Shown: positions 48,083 to 61,990, numbered from the stretch's first letter. The stretch: 64,000 nt of DNA from Xenopus tropicalis (GCF_000004195.4 NC_030683.2:72821764-72885763); one strand, 5' to 3'. Numbers and translations are program-made. Notes: generated from the sequence alone by a model not told the origin.

Positions 48083-48500
48083 GGCTTAAACAGGAGCCTA
48101 AACTTGGACTGTTAAAATTCTACAAAGAGAGCATGTGTGCCTCATTTTTGAAGAAGTGATGGACCTAAACATTGCAGGATTTATACCACTTCCTTCACTT
48201 TGCAGGGAATAGGTTAAAGCTGCCATATAATGCAAGCGATGGAGGTAGATGGAATGTACATACAAATGTTGCTGTGTCTTTAGAACATTTGAATTGTGTA
48301 TATGGTTTGTTTTATTCTTGTGCTGGGAACTGATAGATGAAAGATTCAAGAGGAGAGAGAGGACTGTGTTCACCCAATGTAAGAAAAATCTGTCAAATGA
48401 AGTGCCTTAGATTTTAAATGCTATGAATGCAGCTTGAAAAACAGATTTTACTTTTTTTTAAGAGAAAACTTTTCAAGAATAAAAGCACCAAATGTGTCTA
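48083..48500 (+). other. barx2: Probable 3' UTR of barx2
   Basis: Sequence after the stop up to the first canonical polyadenylation signal. Longer 3' UTRs are possible, since other AATAAA hexamers occur downstream. The boundary is inferred. Confidence 0.55.
48478..48483 (+). terminator. barx2: Polyadenylation signal AATAAA
   Basis: AATAAA 396 bp after the stop codon, followed by a T/G-containing stretch ('aatgtgtctaaatcatgtc'). First candidate poly(A) signal for barx2. Confidence 0.5.
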
Positions 48501-50423
48501 AATCATGTCACCCTCAGTTGGTCTGAAACTGAGAAGGGCAATATTTTGTACAAGAACTGCAACATTTGCAGAAGAAAATATTTGTAATATTCTTTAATAA
48601 TTTGTAATAGGATAAATTCATTTTGAATTTGTGCTTAAAACTGGCTTTAAACAAAATTTGAGACATATTATTGCACATTCATGGAGAGGGAATGTAGTAG
48701 TAAGAACACAAAAAATAATGAAAGTGTTATATAATATTTTTCATAATCATTAGCATTTTGGGACAGCAGTGACTTAGGCATTTCATATTTTACATCTGGC
48801 TTGATGGAAAAAAGGATTTGGCGACATAATCAAGATGTAGAGCTGCCTAATAACAGCTGGAAACTTGCCCCAGGTATAGCAATCATACACAACCAATGAA
48901 ATATTTACTTTGTGCAGATTAGTAAATGGCATACAATGAAGGCATAGAATGGCATTCTATGGGTTATTAAACCAAGAAGAAACTTTGCAATTAATATTAT
49001 CTTTACCTTTCAGTTTTATAGAAGAAGCACAATATAAGGCAGTGTCCACTAGACATTTTGCTTCCTATTTTTTTCTTTGCAGTCCAAGAAGGTTACAGAT
49101 ATAAAAAAACATTGAAGTCATATTGATATTCTATACTACACCCAAGACCTGTCTGTATGCAAGAAAGCAAATCAGTGTTCACTACAAATAGAATCCTAAC
49201 TGACCTTTAGGCTGAGCTTCCAGGACAAATAAATATCCTCCTTAAGTATCATTGTAATTGAAGGGTGCCACCTTCCACCAGCCACTGCTTAGGAATGTCC
49301 TGGGGGGAGGGGTGATCGGTGGCACCATATTCTTGCAACTACTGTTCTACTGTTTTATAGGAAAACATAACATTAACTATGCCAATTGTTTTTTGTTGTT
49401 TTTGAAATTATTTATCTAAACTTGTAAGAAGTGTGTATCCAGAGTGGGGAAGAAGCCAATAACCTTTGTTCTCTGTTATTAGTCTGAGTAAAAATGTCAT
49501 ATGCCTCCCTCTTTTGATAAAAAGTAAGCACTGTATCTTTATGCTCAGGTCTTTCATACTGGGGCAACATAGAATTTTTTGTTAGAAAATTGGATTCATA
49601 AAATATTTAAGATAATAATTACTTCAAGCATGTGTTTAGGCAAAAAGATTTTGGAAATCCTAAGTGTAAATTTTCTATTCTAACTGCCCATAGACTACCC
49701 AGAGTTTCTAAATTCTCTTACATGCTAAACGATACACATCATGTTTACTTGTGAGGTACACATTTAATGAAGTATCACTTTTAAATAATTTTTGTTATTG
49801 CATATTTGTGGTATTTAGAAGTACCTACTAGACCACAAAATGTTGGCAGCTTTAGACTTATATGAGTAAGTCCCAACCCCTTCCTCTTCTTTTAAAATCC
49901 ACTCCAAACAAAGATTGGGTAAGGGGCTTTCTATAATACTGGAAATAGAGTGTGAAGGGAAATATTTAATATGAAATATTAAATGTATAGCTGATATTTT
50001 TGACACTACTTTTCACATTTCCAGTAAATTGGATTTAAATATGTTTTCTGGTAATATACTGTAGGTATAGTTGTATAAGAAATGTCATAAGCACAGCCTT
50101 GGTTTTACTACTTGGTAATATGACTGAATATATTTAGGCAGTTTCTAATTCAAATGGTTACCGCATACACACCCCAACCCCTGCAAAAGACTTATTGTAT
50201 AACATGATTAATGTTATGTTTTTTTATTTGTATTTGGTTCTGGAGCAATGTATGTGGGAGTTCTAACAAAAATAGTTATACACTATTTATTGCACAAATC
50301 TATACTTTTTTTTTTTGGTGAAGGGGTGAAACCTTTATACTGAAGAATACACTGGAGTGCTGAATTTAGAAGATGACCCATCTCAGAGCTTCTTTGCAGC
50401 TAGTTGGCTGCCATTATCGCACA
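48501..50423. other. Downstream flank of barx2, nothing recognised
   Basis: It may contain an extended 3' UTR. No coding exon, RNA gene or bounded repeat was seen. Confidence 0.45.
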
Positions 50424-51370
50424 CAGGGCCGCCATTGCGGGGGAGAGAGGGTGCTGTTGTGCTGGGCCCGGTGAAATCTCCTTCAGAAGGGGACCCGGCA
50501 GCATCACGACAGTTGTGCTGCTGGGTGTTAAGTGTTAAATTTATGGCAAAATGTACGCAAGTTATGTGACTTCCACCAAACTGCCAAGAAAGGTACATAA
50601 CTGGTGTATCAAGAAAAAGACAATGCAGAGAAGCTTGATAGGGGCAAACTTCACTGACCACCAAATTATAAACTTAAGGTAAATTCAACTGCCCCCCAAT
50701 TAACTGACTGACTTATTAGAACATTCATTATTCATTTTAACTATTTATATGAACTATGCTTATTATAGAGAAATGTAAGCTGTTTATAGTGGGAGTGCCT
50801 CCTACATGAGGAATGACAGGTTATTTATCCAGCAGAGGAATGACAGGTTGTTGGGCCCCACAGCCACATTATTGGGACCCTATGCTTACACAATTTACGT
50901 TTATAACTTATGCAAAAACTTTACATTATTTTCAAAGAAACTTACATAAAAACTAAAATAATACCCATTTAAAAGAATGATTTATTAGCACATTTTTATG
51001 AACTACTACTGACTAGTTACTGGACCCCACAGCAAGATCATTGAGCCCCCAAACTCATGTAGTTTATTTAACTTATGCAAAAGCTTACATAACTTCAATA
51101 TCCAGCAATGACAGCACATAACAGGGGCAGGAAGGAGTGTAAGTTTTAAAGTTAGGGCAAACTCCACTGGACCCTTAAAAAACTTACAGTTAATTGGCAG
51201 ATTAATTATTGGAACTCTTTATATCAACTGCTTATTAAAGAGTACCATCAAATGTTTATATTGCACATACAAGGGACTTTGGTCAAAATTTTAGTACTGC
51301 TCGCTTGTGTTCATGGGGTCCCCATAAAAATAACTTGCACGTGGCCCCAAAGTATCTGATGGCTGCCCTG
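50424..51370. mobile_element. hAT-like non-autonomous element, 947 bp
   Basis: Termini CAGGGCCGCCATTGCGGG and GATGGCTGCCCTG. Flanks ATCGCACA (50416-50423) and ATTCCACA (51371-51378) match at 6 of 8, consistent with the 8-bp hAT target duplication. The interior has recurring 'ggaccccacagc' and 'aacttatgcaaaa' phrases and no transposase. Confidence 0.75.
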
Positions 51371-51378
51371 ATTCCACA

Positions 51379-53724
51379 CAATGCAAAAAGCACAGAAATA
51401 ACAAAAATATTGCTCCTATGAGCACCACTGTGGTAAAGACACGCTCTGTTTAAACACTCAGGGAAACCCACTAACCTGCAAATATGGATGCTGGTTTATG
51501 TTTTTTTTTAAAGCAGGAAAACAACACACACCTAAATCAACTGGACTGTGTAAACCTTTTCTTACTGCAAATATATAATGCTGTTTGGGAATGAGTTATA
51601 ATAAAGTATTTTATTTTTGAATTAAGAAATTGATTGTCTTACTTTTGCTTGGTTGCCATTAAAGATCCATAATTACGTTTAGTCCAGAAGAATACTTATG
51701 CTGGAAAAGACTTAAAGAATCGCGATAGACAGAATGCTAGAGGGTGATGTAACTACTATAATAAGTGTTATTTTTGACCCCATGTTTGCAGGCCACACCC
51801 CAAATGCTAAACATGCTCTAAATTTGCTAAACAAATTCAAATATACAAATTACAGTTTAGATTTGCAGTTTGAATTTTGGTGTTTTACCAAATCATTTTT
51901 TGTGAAAGAATATTCTTTCCTTCCTTTGAAAATGATGGCTTTAGGTCAATAATATAAAAACAAAAACCACTAAAACAACTATACAAAGTATAATATTTAT
52001 GACACACAGGCATGTTATTGCTAACAAGCCGGCTAGTTAGGATCCTAATTAACCATCAATTTGATCTCATCTTTACATATGTTAAATGAGAAGGGAAGGC
52101 ATTTGGCATTTTACTGCCAAAAGATTAGCCACAATAGTGCAAGAATAGAGCAAGAATGCTATATTTAATCTGCTTTCCATACCCGAGTAAACAGCCCTAG
52201 AAGCTCTCTCAGTTTGTTTAAGATAGCAGCTGCCATTTTAGCTTGGTCTCAGTAGCTTCCGTGCTGTAGCTCTAGCCTTGGTAGCTCAGATCACAATTTT
52301 TATGAGAGGGGGAGTGGTGGATTCTTATGAATTTTTATCAAAGGGGAGCCATGATTAAAGGATTGGTAGTTTAACCCAGGTTCTCACTGTGGTCCTCATT
52401 GACTATTATTGGAAACTTGCAGCAATCTGATGCACTTACACTGCGATGATGTAATGACATCAGAACCATGGGAGCATCCATTTTGGATTCAGCTGTGAAG
52501 GGGTATGGAACGCTGGATGGTGCTCTTGACAACTTACGTGAAGGGCTGCAATATGCAATAAGGCATTAATGAGTTAATGGATTGATGCTTATATACCCCC
52601 AGGTGTGAAAACCAGTGCTCATGTATGCAAATTTGAGTGAGTAGAATTAAAAAAAAAAGAGAAGCACTTTGTGTAAACTTAGCTTCCCTGAAGCCTTGTG
52701 GAAGCTCCTTATGTATCAGTCCATAGTCCAAAAAAAGTCTTTAGAATTGCATCACAGCATAAATCCCCAAGTGTGTGAAAGAATCCTACCACTTTGGCAT
52801 ACCTATTCCATGCCTTAAAAACAAGTGGGACCAGTGCACCTATATGCCCATGATAGAAAGGAAAGGGAATTGTGCTTAGTAGAAAAGAATAGTAATTCAA
52901 GGCTACTGTAAGATATTGCCATGATGAGCAGACTTCAGAAGATATTTCTGTTCTGTTTCATTGCCATGACTAAAACAATAGTGATGCCCTATGCCGTATA
53001 GACTGAATTACCAGACAAACAGGATGCCTTTGGAAGGACATACAGATTGAGTGGGATGAAGATAATGATACCCATATTTCACCTACTACCTCATAGTAGA
53101 GTTTTGTTGTCTGTGGCTTGTTGCATAATTCTGATCATCTCCTAAAGCCTTCCTACTAGAGTTATACATTCTCATCTGAAATTATTATGGGGTGTTGCCT
53201 AGCAACCAAAGATTCACATAAACATTTTGGGTGTGACTCTGAAACAACTTGTGAGTCTCTCTGCATCTGACTGCAGTTGTGCCCAAAATATCAGTGTACA
53301 CAAAGCTATAGAATTTATGCAATATTAATATTTACAGGACCAAGCCTACAATGCACAGTGAGATAATAACTACCTGTCCATCTAGCTTGCCAAAAATGTC
53401 TCTATCCATTAACAGTTTTTGAATTGCTTTAAAAGATGATCCAACATGACAGAAGAGACCCAAAGGAAGGCATTTGCCACATACACCAGGGCTCATTTTA
53501 AAATTAAATGGGCTCATTCTAAGAGCACTTGAGCCCTTGGCTGTGATGTTCTTTGCAGGGAGTGCTGGATCAAAAATCTGGAGCTCCCTGTGTAACCTGC
53601 TTTGTCGCACAGAACATTCTCTTAGCTTATAGACACACAGCTGCTGACAAAAGAACTTGAGGCATATGTGGAGATGCTCTGGGTTTTTCAACTCTTTATT
53701 AAGGCAGATTGCACTTGGCTGGAG
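51379..53724. other. Intergenic, nothing recognised
   Basis: AT-rich. The long minus-strand frame that starts here (53332-53868) lacks an ATG start and runs into a MITE; see the rejected list. Confidence 0.45.
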
Positions 53725-53756
53725 ACCTGTAAAACAGCAGGGAAACACTCTGCCAC
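53725..53756. repeat. 32-bp direct repeat, left copy
   Basis: It starts ACCTGTAAAACAGCAGGG and matches 54153-54184 at 30 of 32 positions. The two copies bracket the MITE at 53773-54031. Too long for a normal target duplication, so the origin is unclear. Confidence 0.75.
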
Positions 53757-53772
53757 TACCATGTACATAGTA

Positions 53773-54031
53773 GTGATAAGTGAATTTTTTTCGGCAGGCA
53801 TGAATTTGCTGCAAACTTCCAAATTTCACTATTGCTGAATTTTTTGCAAAATTGCCGCAAAAATTCACTGTAACAAGAATTTGCAGAGAAAAAAAGTCAC
53901 AGTTACGTCAAAAAAGTCAAAGAAGAAGTGGTTGCGTCAAAAAAAAGTTGCACAGTAGCTGCATTTTTCTAATTTTTTGTCAGTTTCACTAATTTTTCAT
54001 CAAAGAAAAACACAACAAATTTGCTCATCAC
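53773..54031. mobile_element. MITE ending GTGATAAGTG / GCTCATCAC, copy 2
   Basis: Flanked by TA on both sides (53771-53772 and 54032-54033). The interior has 'cgtcaaaaaagtc' and 'gcgtcaaaaaa' motifs as in the copy at 9444-9775, and 'gcaaaattgccgcaaaaatt' arms. Non-coding. Confidence 0.75.
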
Positions 54032-54152
54032 TAGCACACAGTGAGGGCACCAGCCCATAGATCTAACTGCACTCGCTAACATAACAGGAACAGTGATCGT
54101 ATAGTGGAAATAAGATTTCCATAAAACCAAATATACAATAATAGAATCGCAT

Positions 54153-54184
54153 ACCTGTAAAACAGCAGGGAAGCACACTGCCAC
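54153..54184. repeat. 32-bp direct repeat, right copy
   Basis: Partner of 53725-53756 with two mismatches. Confidence 0.75.
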
Positions 54185-54389
54185 AGTTACGTTCGCTGCA
54201 AGGCCGGCAGCCAACCTACATTACAACAGGCAGTTAGATATCTAGATATCCCCAGAAACATTTTTATAACCTTAATAGTATACAGTGTAATAAAATGCAT
54301 AAAAACATCAGTAAAGGACAAACAATCCCCTTGAACTGTGATGGGAAACTCATAATCAGGTAACATAGAACTGCTCAGACTGTAATTTT

Positions 54390-54497
54390 TGAAGCACTCG
54401 ACAATATATTCTTTTGCACCAAATTTTCCACCTCTGAATTTTTTTTTCACCCAGTTCACAAAAAAATCCTCCTGGCAAACAGTTTCGCTCATCACTG
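54390..54497. mobile_element. Partial MITE ending TTTCGCTCATCACT
   Basis: 'tttttttcacccagttcaca' to 'cagtttcgctcatcactgc' matches the right half of the elements at 9444 and 53773. No left end recognised. Confidence 0.5.
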
Positions 54498-57139
54498 CAT
54501 ACAACATATTGCACGGGAGAAATTAACTCTTAAAAAAGAATGTTATATGTTTTCATAAACAGAACAGTGACTGAGCTCTTAACTCTCCCATAGATCCTAA
54601 TGCACAAGGGAGGGAACAGACCATTTGGCAGTTTTCATAAGGGGGTTTAGGGAGAGCCCATTATAGATATAGCCTGGTAAATATTCTCCACTAATTTATT
54701 CTCTGATATCAAACAAAGATATCTATGATATCAAACTTTTGTCAGATATTACTTATAACCTGGTTTGGTATTAATAAACAGTAACATTAAAAAGTTTTCA
54801 TTGGAAATGCAAGTAAGCATGTTGGTACAGCCCAAAGGTTTTCTTGTGTAGGCTTTCCCCCTGCACAAGGTGTTGCCAGCTGGCACAGGGTTCCAGGGCT
54901 GGGTGGGCAAATACCTGCCTCTGACTCTGTGACTGATGTTGTAACCCTGCCTTTTCATCTCTCTTTCTTTTGTTCCATTGGCCCCTAACATTTTATGGCA
55001 CAATGTGGCCCCAAAGCACTGGGCACTGACATACCAAGCATTCTATATAGAGTGTGAGACATTAATTATTGGCCCCTCAAGCTCACTATGCACAGTGAAA
55101 CACAGTGTGTACCCTGGGGTAGCAGTATGAATGCAGTGCCCACTTTGTGTTTAATGTCCCAGAACACATAGCAAAATTGTCAGGCAATTGTTGTTGGGGG
55201 CGGGCTAGACAGCTTTGTCTACTTATTCCCCCTGGTGCAGTGGGCCCCATGGGTGTGGGGCCCTAATTGACCAAATAGGTCCAATTAGTTTAAGGCCAGC
55301 CCTGGGTCTCTGCACTCTGAAATGGATTGCAGAGGTCTGTGGCTATTCGCACAATGTCCCACCCAGTTGGCAAAGTGCAAAAAAATTGGTCGATTTCAGC
55401 GTTTTTTTGCACTGCATGTGGCATTCTGGGAAGAAATCAATCGAAGTCTTGCTAAGTGATCAGTTTTTCCTGTGTTTTTCAGTGTTAATTTAAAAAACAA
55501 ACAAACTGGTAACTTGCTATTACCAATGTACAATATTCAGAGCACTGTATTTGGATACTTATTATTATATAACTTGGATACATATTATTATATAACTTAT
55601 AATAACTATGACATTAATCTTTTCAGAAATCAAAGTTTTTTGCCACATTTCCATCTTATAGCAGCCAACACTACCTATCTACATTACTCTCTTGTTCTCC
55701 CATTATAAGGGAAATGTATAGTACATTACTATAGTTCAGATAATGTACCTGTCGTCTCAGTTTTGGAGGCAGTTGTTAGTTTCCCTGCAATAAGAATTTT
55801 AATGTGTCACATTTAATCTCACATAATTTTTAAACAAATACATTCTCACAAAAGAGTCAGCACTTCCTGAACAGGCTGACATGTTATTCACTGGTGAATG
55901 GGTTAAATAAACAGTCAGTTGATATCTATGTATTACTCGGGTGGGGCCTGCTTGAATGGAAGAAGGAACTAGCTATTATAGATGCAATACCAAGCCTCAC
56001 CTTGTTGGTGTGTTAAAACTTGTGCATTGAGGCTTCTCCGACAACAGAGAAACTATTGTGTTCCTTCATGGGGAGTGACAGAAGGAGGACATAGTATACG
56101 CTCATCTTTTTAAAAGAACTGCCACAGGAGTGCTGAAGATCAGAGGGATAACATTGTTATTTTTGGTGAATTAAAGGCATCAGAATGTATCCTGCCTGTC
56201 TGAATTATGATCAATAAATTACTGCAGTACTACAGCACTGTCAGAACTGGGAACTCTATAAAAATAAGAAAGCTCTTGCCAGGACACCATGAAAAGCAGT
56301 GGGTGCCTCCCAAAATACATCTCTCATAGTCAGCAACTACATTTCTGAACAATGTATTTCTCAACAGGCTATATCTTGATCCTAAACTAAAATGGATGAC
56401 ACACAATGGTGTACATTTTAAGAGCATTTAAAGTTCTGTGTTTGCTGCTATTTGTGCCTGATCTCAAATCATATTCCACTATTAATCAGTACAGAGGTAC
56501 AGAAAAGGTAGACCTGTTTATTAACCTTGAATGTCACATAAATGCACAGGATTTAAGATTATTGTTGTTACCATTATTTTCCTTACGGAACAAAGCCAAT
56601 TGTCTACATATAAAAGTACATAGGTTTGTAGAAAGCAAGTGGATCTTATTTTGCAAAGTGTTCCCAGCCTGGGTCAGCCTACATTGGTAGAGCTTATGCT
56701 ACACATACTCTCAGCTTTTTGCAATATGAGGAAGTAGTGAGTAATAATATAACATCATTTTTTTGCACGTACACTGATCTGAGGAGCTGGTGCACCTTCT
56801 TAGATGCCTGTTTTGTCAGTACATAAGAACTGGTTGTCTCACCATTGTAAATTAAGATGTTCAAGCGATCAAGCCATAGCAAGGAACGTTAGAAGAGAGT
56901 TCCACCTATACAAGCACCACATGGTCATTCACTTTCCATAACAATTACACCTCCTCTTTATAAATATTCTTATCTTTGCTGGTTCATATGGCTTTTATGT
57001 TTCATTCCCCGCTCAGGTAGGTAAAGATTGTGTTCTATACAGTATATTCCTTTGTTATGTTTGGTGTGATAGGTTGTAATATACAAAATTCTGGGGTCCC
57101 TAGGTTTCCATACACAATGCATTTCAACTTATACTCAGC
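54498..57139. other. Intergenic, mostly unassigned
   Basis: GC-richer patches at 54880-54960 and 55195-55310 ('gcagtgggccccatgggtg', 'aaggccagccctg') look like transposon ends without partners. No gene recognised. Confidence 0.4.
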
Positions 57140-57967
57140 TTAAAGGACATGTAAAGCCTACATTTGCCTACAATGTATATCAGTTGGGCATGTCTCCCCC
57201 TCCCAAATGGCATCATTTGTACTGCATATATCCCCTTCGCTTGCCAGCACCATCACATTTTCCTGATACATAATCAGATACATTTAAATCTGCAAACAGC
57301 ATACACACACAAAGACTCTTATTCAGCATACATTTCATCAAGATTACAGGCTCACACAGGCAGAACTGTCTTTGATAAAAGTTCTGCTTTGTTTGAGCTG
57401 AGCTCAGGAGAGAAAGTTAGGAAAAAAAAATTGAAGCAGACAGCTAGAGCTGAGTTTCTATGGCAGGGATCCCCAACCAGTGGCTCGGGGGCAACATGTT
57501 GCTCACCAACCCCTTGGATGTTGCTCTCAGTGCCCCCAAACCAGGTAGTTATTTTTGAATTCCTTACTTGGGGGCAAGTTTTGGTTGAATAAATACAAGA
57601 GTTACTACCAAATAAAGCTCCCTGTAAGCTGATAGTGTGCATAGAGGCTACCTAATAGCCAATCACAGCCCTTATTTGGCACCTCCATGAACTTTTATGA
57701 TGCTTGTGTTGCTCCCCAAGTCCTTTTACATTTGACTGTGGCTCACGAGTAAGAAAGGTTGGGGATCCCTGTTCTATGGGAACCAGCAATGCAATCTCTT
57801 CACTGGCTGCTAGACTGGGGGGCATGTTTAGTAATCTGGCTTAGAAAATGTAATGTTGCTAGCAAGTGGAGGGATATATATGCAGTACAAATAATGCCAT
57901 TTGGGTGGGGGAGACATGCCCAACTGATATACATTGTAGGCAAATGTAGGTTTTACATGTCCTTTAA
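57140..57967. mobile_element. T2/Kolobok-like MITE with a nested hAT element
   Basis: TTAAAGGACATGTAAAGCCT at the left, complemented by 'aggttttacatgtcctttaa' at the right. Subterminal pairing continues ('tacattgtaggcaaatg' against 'catttgcctacaatgta'). The total of 828 bp includes a 308-bp hAT insertion plus its 8-bp duplication, so the native element is about 512 bp. A truncated relative without the insertion lies at 1283-1554. Confidence 0.93.
57464..57771. mobile_element. Nested hAT-like MITE, CAGGGATCCCCAACC termini
   Basis: Perfect 15-bp terminal inverted repeats CAGGGATCCCCAACC / GGTTGGGGATCCCTG. Perfect 8-bp target duplication TTCTATGG at 57456-57463 and 57772-57779. The empty site is visible in the relative at 1409-1416. 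No transposase: a non-autonomous 308-bp element. Confidence 0.96.
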
Positions 57968-59859
57968 GTGGTCTTTTAGCTTCCCTTTCCCCAACTCCAA
58001 ACTATTTTTTTTACTTTGGTGGGTTTATTAACATACCAGACATTTATGGCCTGTATTACAAGGGAATTATAATATAATACAAAGAAGCCATTGCTGTACT
58101 TCTCCGGTCTGGGAGCATTAAAAATGTCTTTGAGTGCCACATTCAACCCATGGCTCCATGGCTGCACAAAACTAGAAGTACTATCAACTATCAACATTGT
58201 CTCCTGTTTCCTACTTTTAAGCCAGGGACCTTTGTTCAATGGCCAAGGGTGGTCTTGAAGGCTCTGGCTACCAAGGCAGGGGGTGGAGGGATTGACTGTA
58301 CTGTTATGTAAGTGGTGGTTAGTGACGCAGCCCAGAAAGCAAGGCACTGTGAAAAATAAATAAAGAAAGCTCAGGACTATGCACTCAGTTGCGATATTAC
58401 TCCCATATTACTCATTCATCCACACCCCTGAACAGGATGGGCTTTTGTGTCCTTAAGGACCATCAGTGTAATATTACAATAACAGGTTTCAATTATTACT
58501 ATGCATGAAAATAGTGTTGGGAAAAAAGACATACTCTGTACATTTTTAAAACCCCACTTATAGCAAGATTGTGAGATTTATTAAAAATGGGTAAGATAAA
58601 AATTAGAAAATTGCACAGTGCTGTTTTTGCCAATATAAAACTAAGAGTTTTCTCTTTAAATAAAAAGTCCCATAGCACACACATGTTTTTAGTGAGAACT
58701 GCAGTAAATGAAAGCAAGCCTAATAAAGATGATTGGTAAAAAAATGAATTACTTACCTTATAATTACAACAGAATTAATGGTACCAGAACAATAAACAGC
58801 ACTAAGATTACCACTACATCACTGAGTGCTTATTACTCTCGTACCACTTATCCTGTCAGTATGGACAAATACATTAGACTTTACCTCAAGTTGTGTAAAA
58901 TTCATCATTCATGTGTCTTACTATGCACATTGGAACTAATGTTTAAAAAAGGTAAGCAATACACTTGTTTATGATATCTGTTTACATAAAGAGAGTAAAT
59001 ATGAAAGAGTGAATCATCAAATGTGGTAATAGTTATATTGTTATTCTGGTAAAAAGTGTTGGACAGTTATGACTGGAACAGCTAATCTGAAGGAGGATAA
59101 ATACAAATATATTTTGTATCACATAAAGTTTTTAACTTCAATTAAAAGATTAGCTTCTTTTAAAGCCATATAAAAGTTATCAAGTAAACCACAGAACTAC
59201 AGTGACAGTAACATTTCACAAGTTTAGGTAGGTATTATGATCAAATATATAAGTTTGTGGTTATTAGACACAGCTTAAAACAATTTCTTAGTATCAGTAT
59301 GATTCACTTAATGATTATGAGTCACAATATGATGAAATTATGGTGTATCAAATTTTGGGCCGCATATATTGTATTTAGCTGTGTTTACTGCAATGTATAC
59401 TTTTCCTTCTATTATGGGAAACCCAACTAGTAGGAAATAAAATCCATTGTTATTCAAAATGTATTATTATAATTATTTTAATTATAACTTACTAAGCTGC
59501 ACTTAAAGACTGACTGCTTATCATTTACATCAGTGGAGCTTACAGTCTACAGTCCATACCAAATGCCATCAGAAACAGTTACTTAGATTGAAAGCTCTAT
59601 GGGGCTAAGAATTTTCTTCTTATTGTGTCTTTTACCATATGGCACTTAATCGCTGTATATTTATATTTTTTTTACTTACTATTATGAGTAATACTGTCTC
59701 CCCTCTTTGTGCCTTTTTATATTTTAAAATTATACTGCACTGCTTATTGTATGTATACATACATACAATGAACCTGATTGTATGTTTTTGGTGTGTGGTC
59801 TTGCTGTGATCTGCTACTCTCTCTGCCTTGCTCTGGATTAATAACATTGGCATTAAGCA
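57968..59859. other. Intergenic, nothing recognised
   Basis: AT-rich, no exon, RNA gene or bounded repeat recognised. Confidence 0.45.
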
Positions 59860-59909
59860 TAATTTTTGCTGGTCAGGCTGTTAAAATACCAGCCAGGTGG
59901 CAACCCTAA
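59860..59909. mobile_element. Fragment of the AGGGTTGCCACC hAT-like MITE
   Basis: 'taccagccaggtggcaaccc' is the complement of the terminus seen at 46488. Only one end is present. Confidence 0.55.
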
Positions 59910-61990
59910 CTACAGGGCACAAGGACTTAAAGCTAGAGGTGCTGGCAGAGTGGCAGGGTGCAAAGTGTGAAAAACGTGGTAGCTTTCTCCTATTTATTGC
60001 ACTCTGCACATTAGAACTTCACAGAAAATCACTGGCACAACAGGTCATATTGCAAATATCACAATTGCGTTCTGACAGTCATGAAAACCACAAGTAACTC
60101 GTAGAATGTTAGAAAACAAATGTTTCACATACATTCCGAAATGTTCTATAAGTTAGATAAAAGTTAGAAAAATATGAAATTATCTCAAAATAGTTTATGT
60201 CAAGTCATTATTATTGATTCTAATCTAGTCATCCATTTAATTAGAACTGACAAAAAATCTGATCAATTTAGCCTCAAAGCTACAAAAAAAGGGAAAACTG
60301 GAGAGAGGCAAAAATCACAGCACTGTATTACCACTGAGAGGACTATTTCTAGTGGTTTATAGTTTGTTCATCCAGACCATCTTGTATAGTTATTTTTCTT
60401 GAAACTCAACAATGATGTGATACATCTGCAATTATAATGTACAACCTTAGCAATTATAAAACATGTTAGCAATTCCAGTTATAGAGGGACATATGCCGAA
60501 AGATACCAAAATAAAAAAATTAATACAATAGTACTCTGGCTGTTTTATTGTAATAGTTTGCTATAGCTTTAAAAACCTCTGCATAACCTCTGTATATTTA
60601 CAATACCAAGAATACAATTACCCCATAAAGACTGTAATTTTGTTGTTGCAATTATGAATAAAACGCCTTTGTCCTCAAAGACTTCTTTATGACACCCAAA
60701 AATAATAATGATCCTATTTTATGCAATAACTGAATCACTTTAGATGAGTTTAGAAAGATTATTAATAATTATGTTTATATTATGATGAAATATTTGGTGG
60801 TAGCAGCATACATGACAGCACTGTCATTGTTTGGATGAGGATCCACCTACTTTAGGTGCCATGAGCTTCTGAAAGAGGATTAGATCAGCATGTCGAAAAG
60901 TGCAGACCTCCACCCCTTTTCCAGTTCTGTCACTGATTCATTAAGGGCACAGAGCCAAAATAATTCTGATAGTCTGATGCTTGTTAAATAATTAGTGTCC
61001 CTTTAGCGTTATTACCAGATATTTCCTTCCTTCATGTTGCTAAAGCATTTGCATATATTTACCACATAATTTTGTAACAATATATAGAATCAATGTAATC
61101 TTTTAATGCTACAGTAAAATAAGGTTAGGTATGAAGAACAAAAAGGAATATCCCCATTCAATGTTTAGATTCAGAAATTGTGACAAACTGATGATTAGCA
61201 GAGTTGCCTGAAAAGTAAGATTTTTGTCTAGGAACATATGGTTTAAACCAAGCTGCCAACCAGTGACTTCAATCCAAGGAATGCTATGCAGTTATTTTGT
61301 TGATCTGAACCAAACTGGCAGAAAAATGATGTTAGTTTTTTTTATGTTGCTTTCTCAGTTACTGACTTCCATCCTATATATTATCTGACACTAACCAGTG
61401 TAATTCCTTTCAGACAGAAGTGAGCCAGATGATTTGTGATTTTCTCCACGAGCAATGCTGCTTTGGGACTCTAACAGGGGCGCTGCTACCATGAGCATGA
61501 GTACAAATTTGAATCTGAATTGCTAAAGCATGGTTAGAATCCAAACATATTATTTTAAATTCAGAAATATTCGCCTACTAACTAAAAGTCTGATTATGAG
61601 TCCAAGAGAGAGAGAGAGAGAGAGAGCGATAAAGCTCCATCAATACTGAACATATCTAAAAACAAAAAATATTTTAAGCATAGTCATATCAAAAAAGCAC
61701 TTGAATTCTCATGTTTTCCAAATTTTAGGGCCCTAAAATATTAAATAATAAAAGGCCTAACTCTGAAACTAATAAAAGGTGGAACTTCAAAGTAAATACT
61801 GCCATGAGTAAAGGGAACTGGCACAGGACAGCTCAGCTGCATATACATAGTACAAGCCTCATCTAAATCAAATGAGAAACAAGCCTAGGCTTAAGATTAC
61901 TTTTAACTACTTTAACTTCAGCTAGAGTTACAAATGATAGATTACACAAAAAAAGGAAATGTTAGTATTATGCATAAACGGAGAGGCTCC
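59910..61990. other. Intergenic, nothing recognised apart from a GA run
   Basis: AT-rich sequence without exon or repeat boundaries that I recognise. An AG microsatellite is at 61606-61626. Confidence 0.45.
61606..61626. repeat. (GA)n microsatellite
   Basis: About ten uninterrupted GA units. Confidence 0.95.

Noticed and set aside
53332..53868. 178-codon open frame on the minus strand
   Set aside because: It begins with GTG, its first 30 or so codons are MITE sequence, and I recognise no domain. An acceptor-like 'ctgttttacag' inside it is not enough for an exon call.
57164..57592. 142-codon open frame
   Set aside because: Spans a T2 MITE and the hAT inserted in it; no transposase motif.
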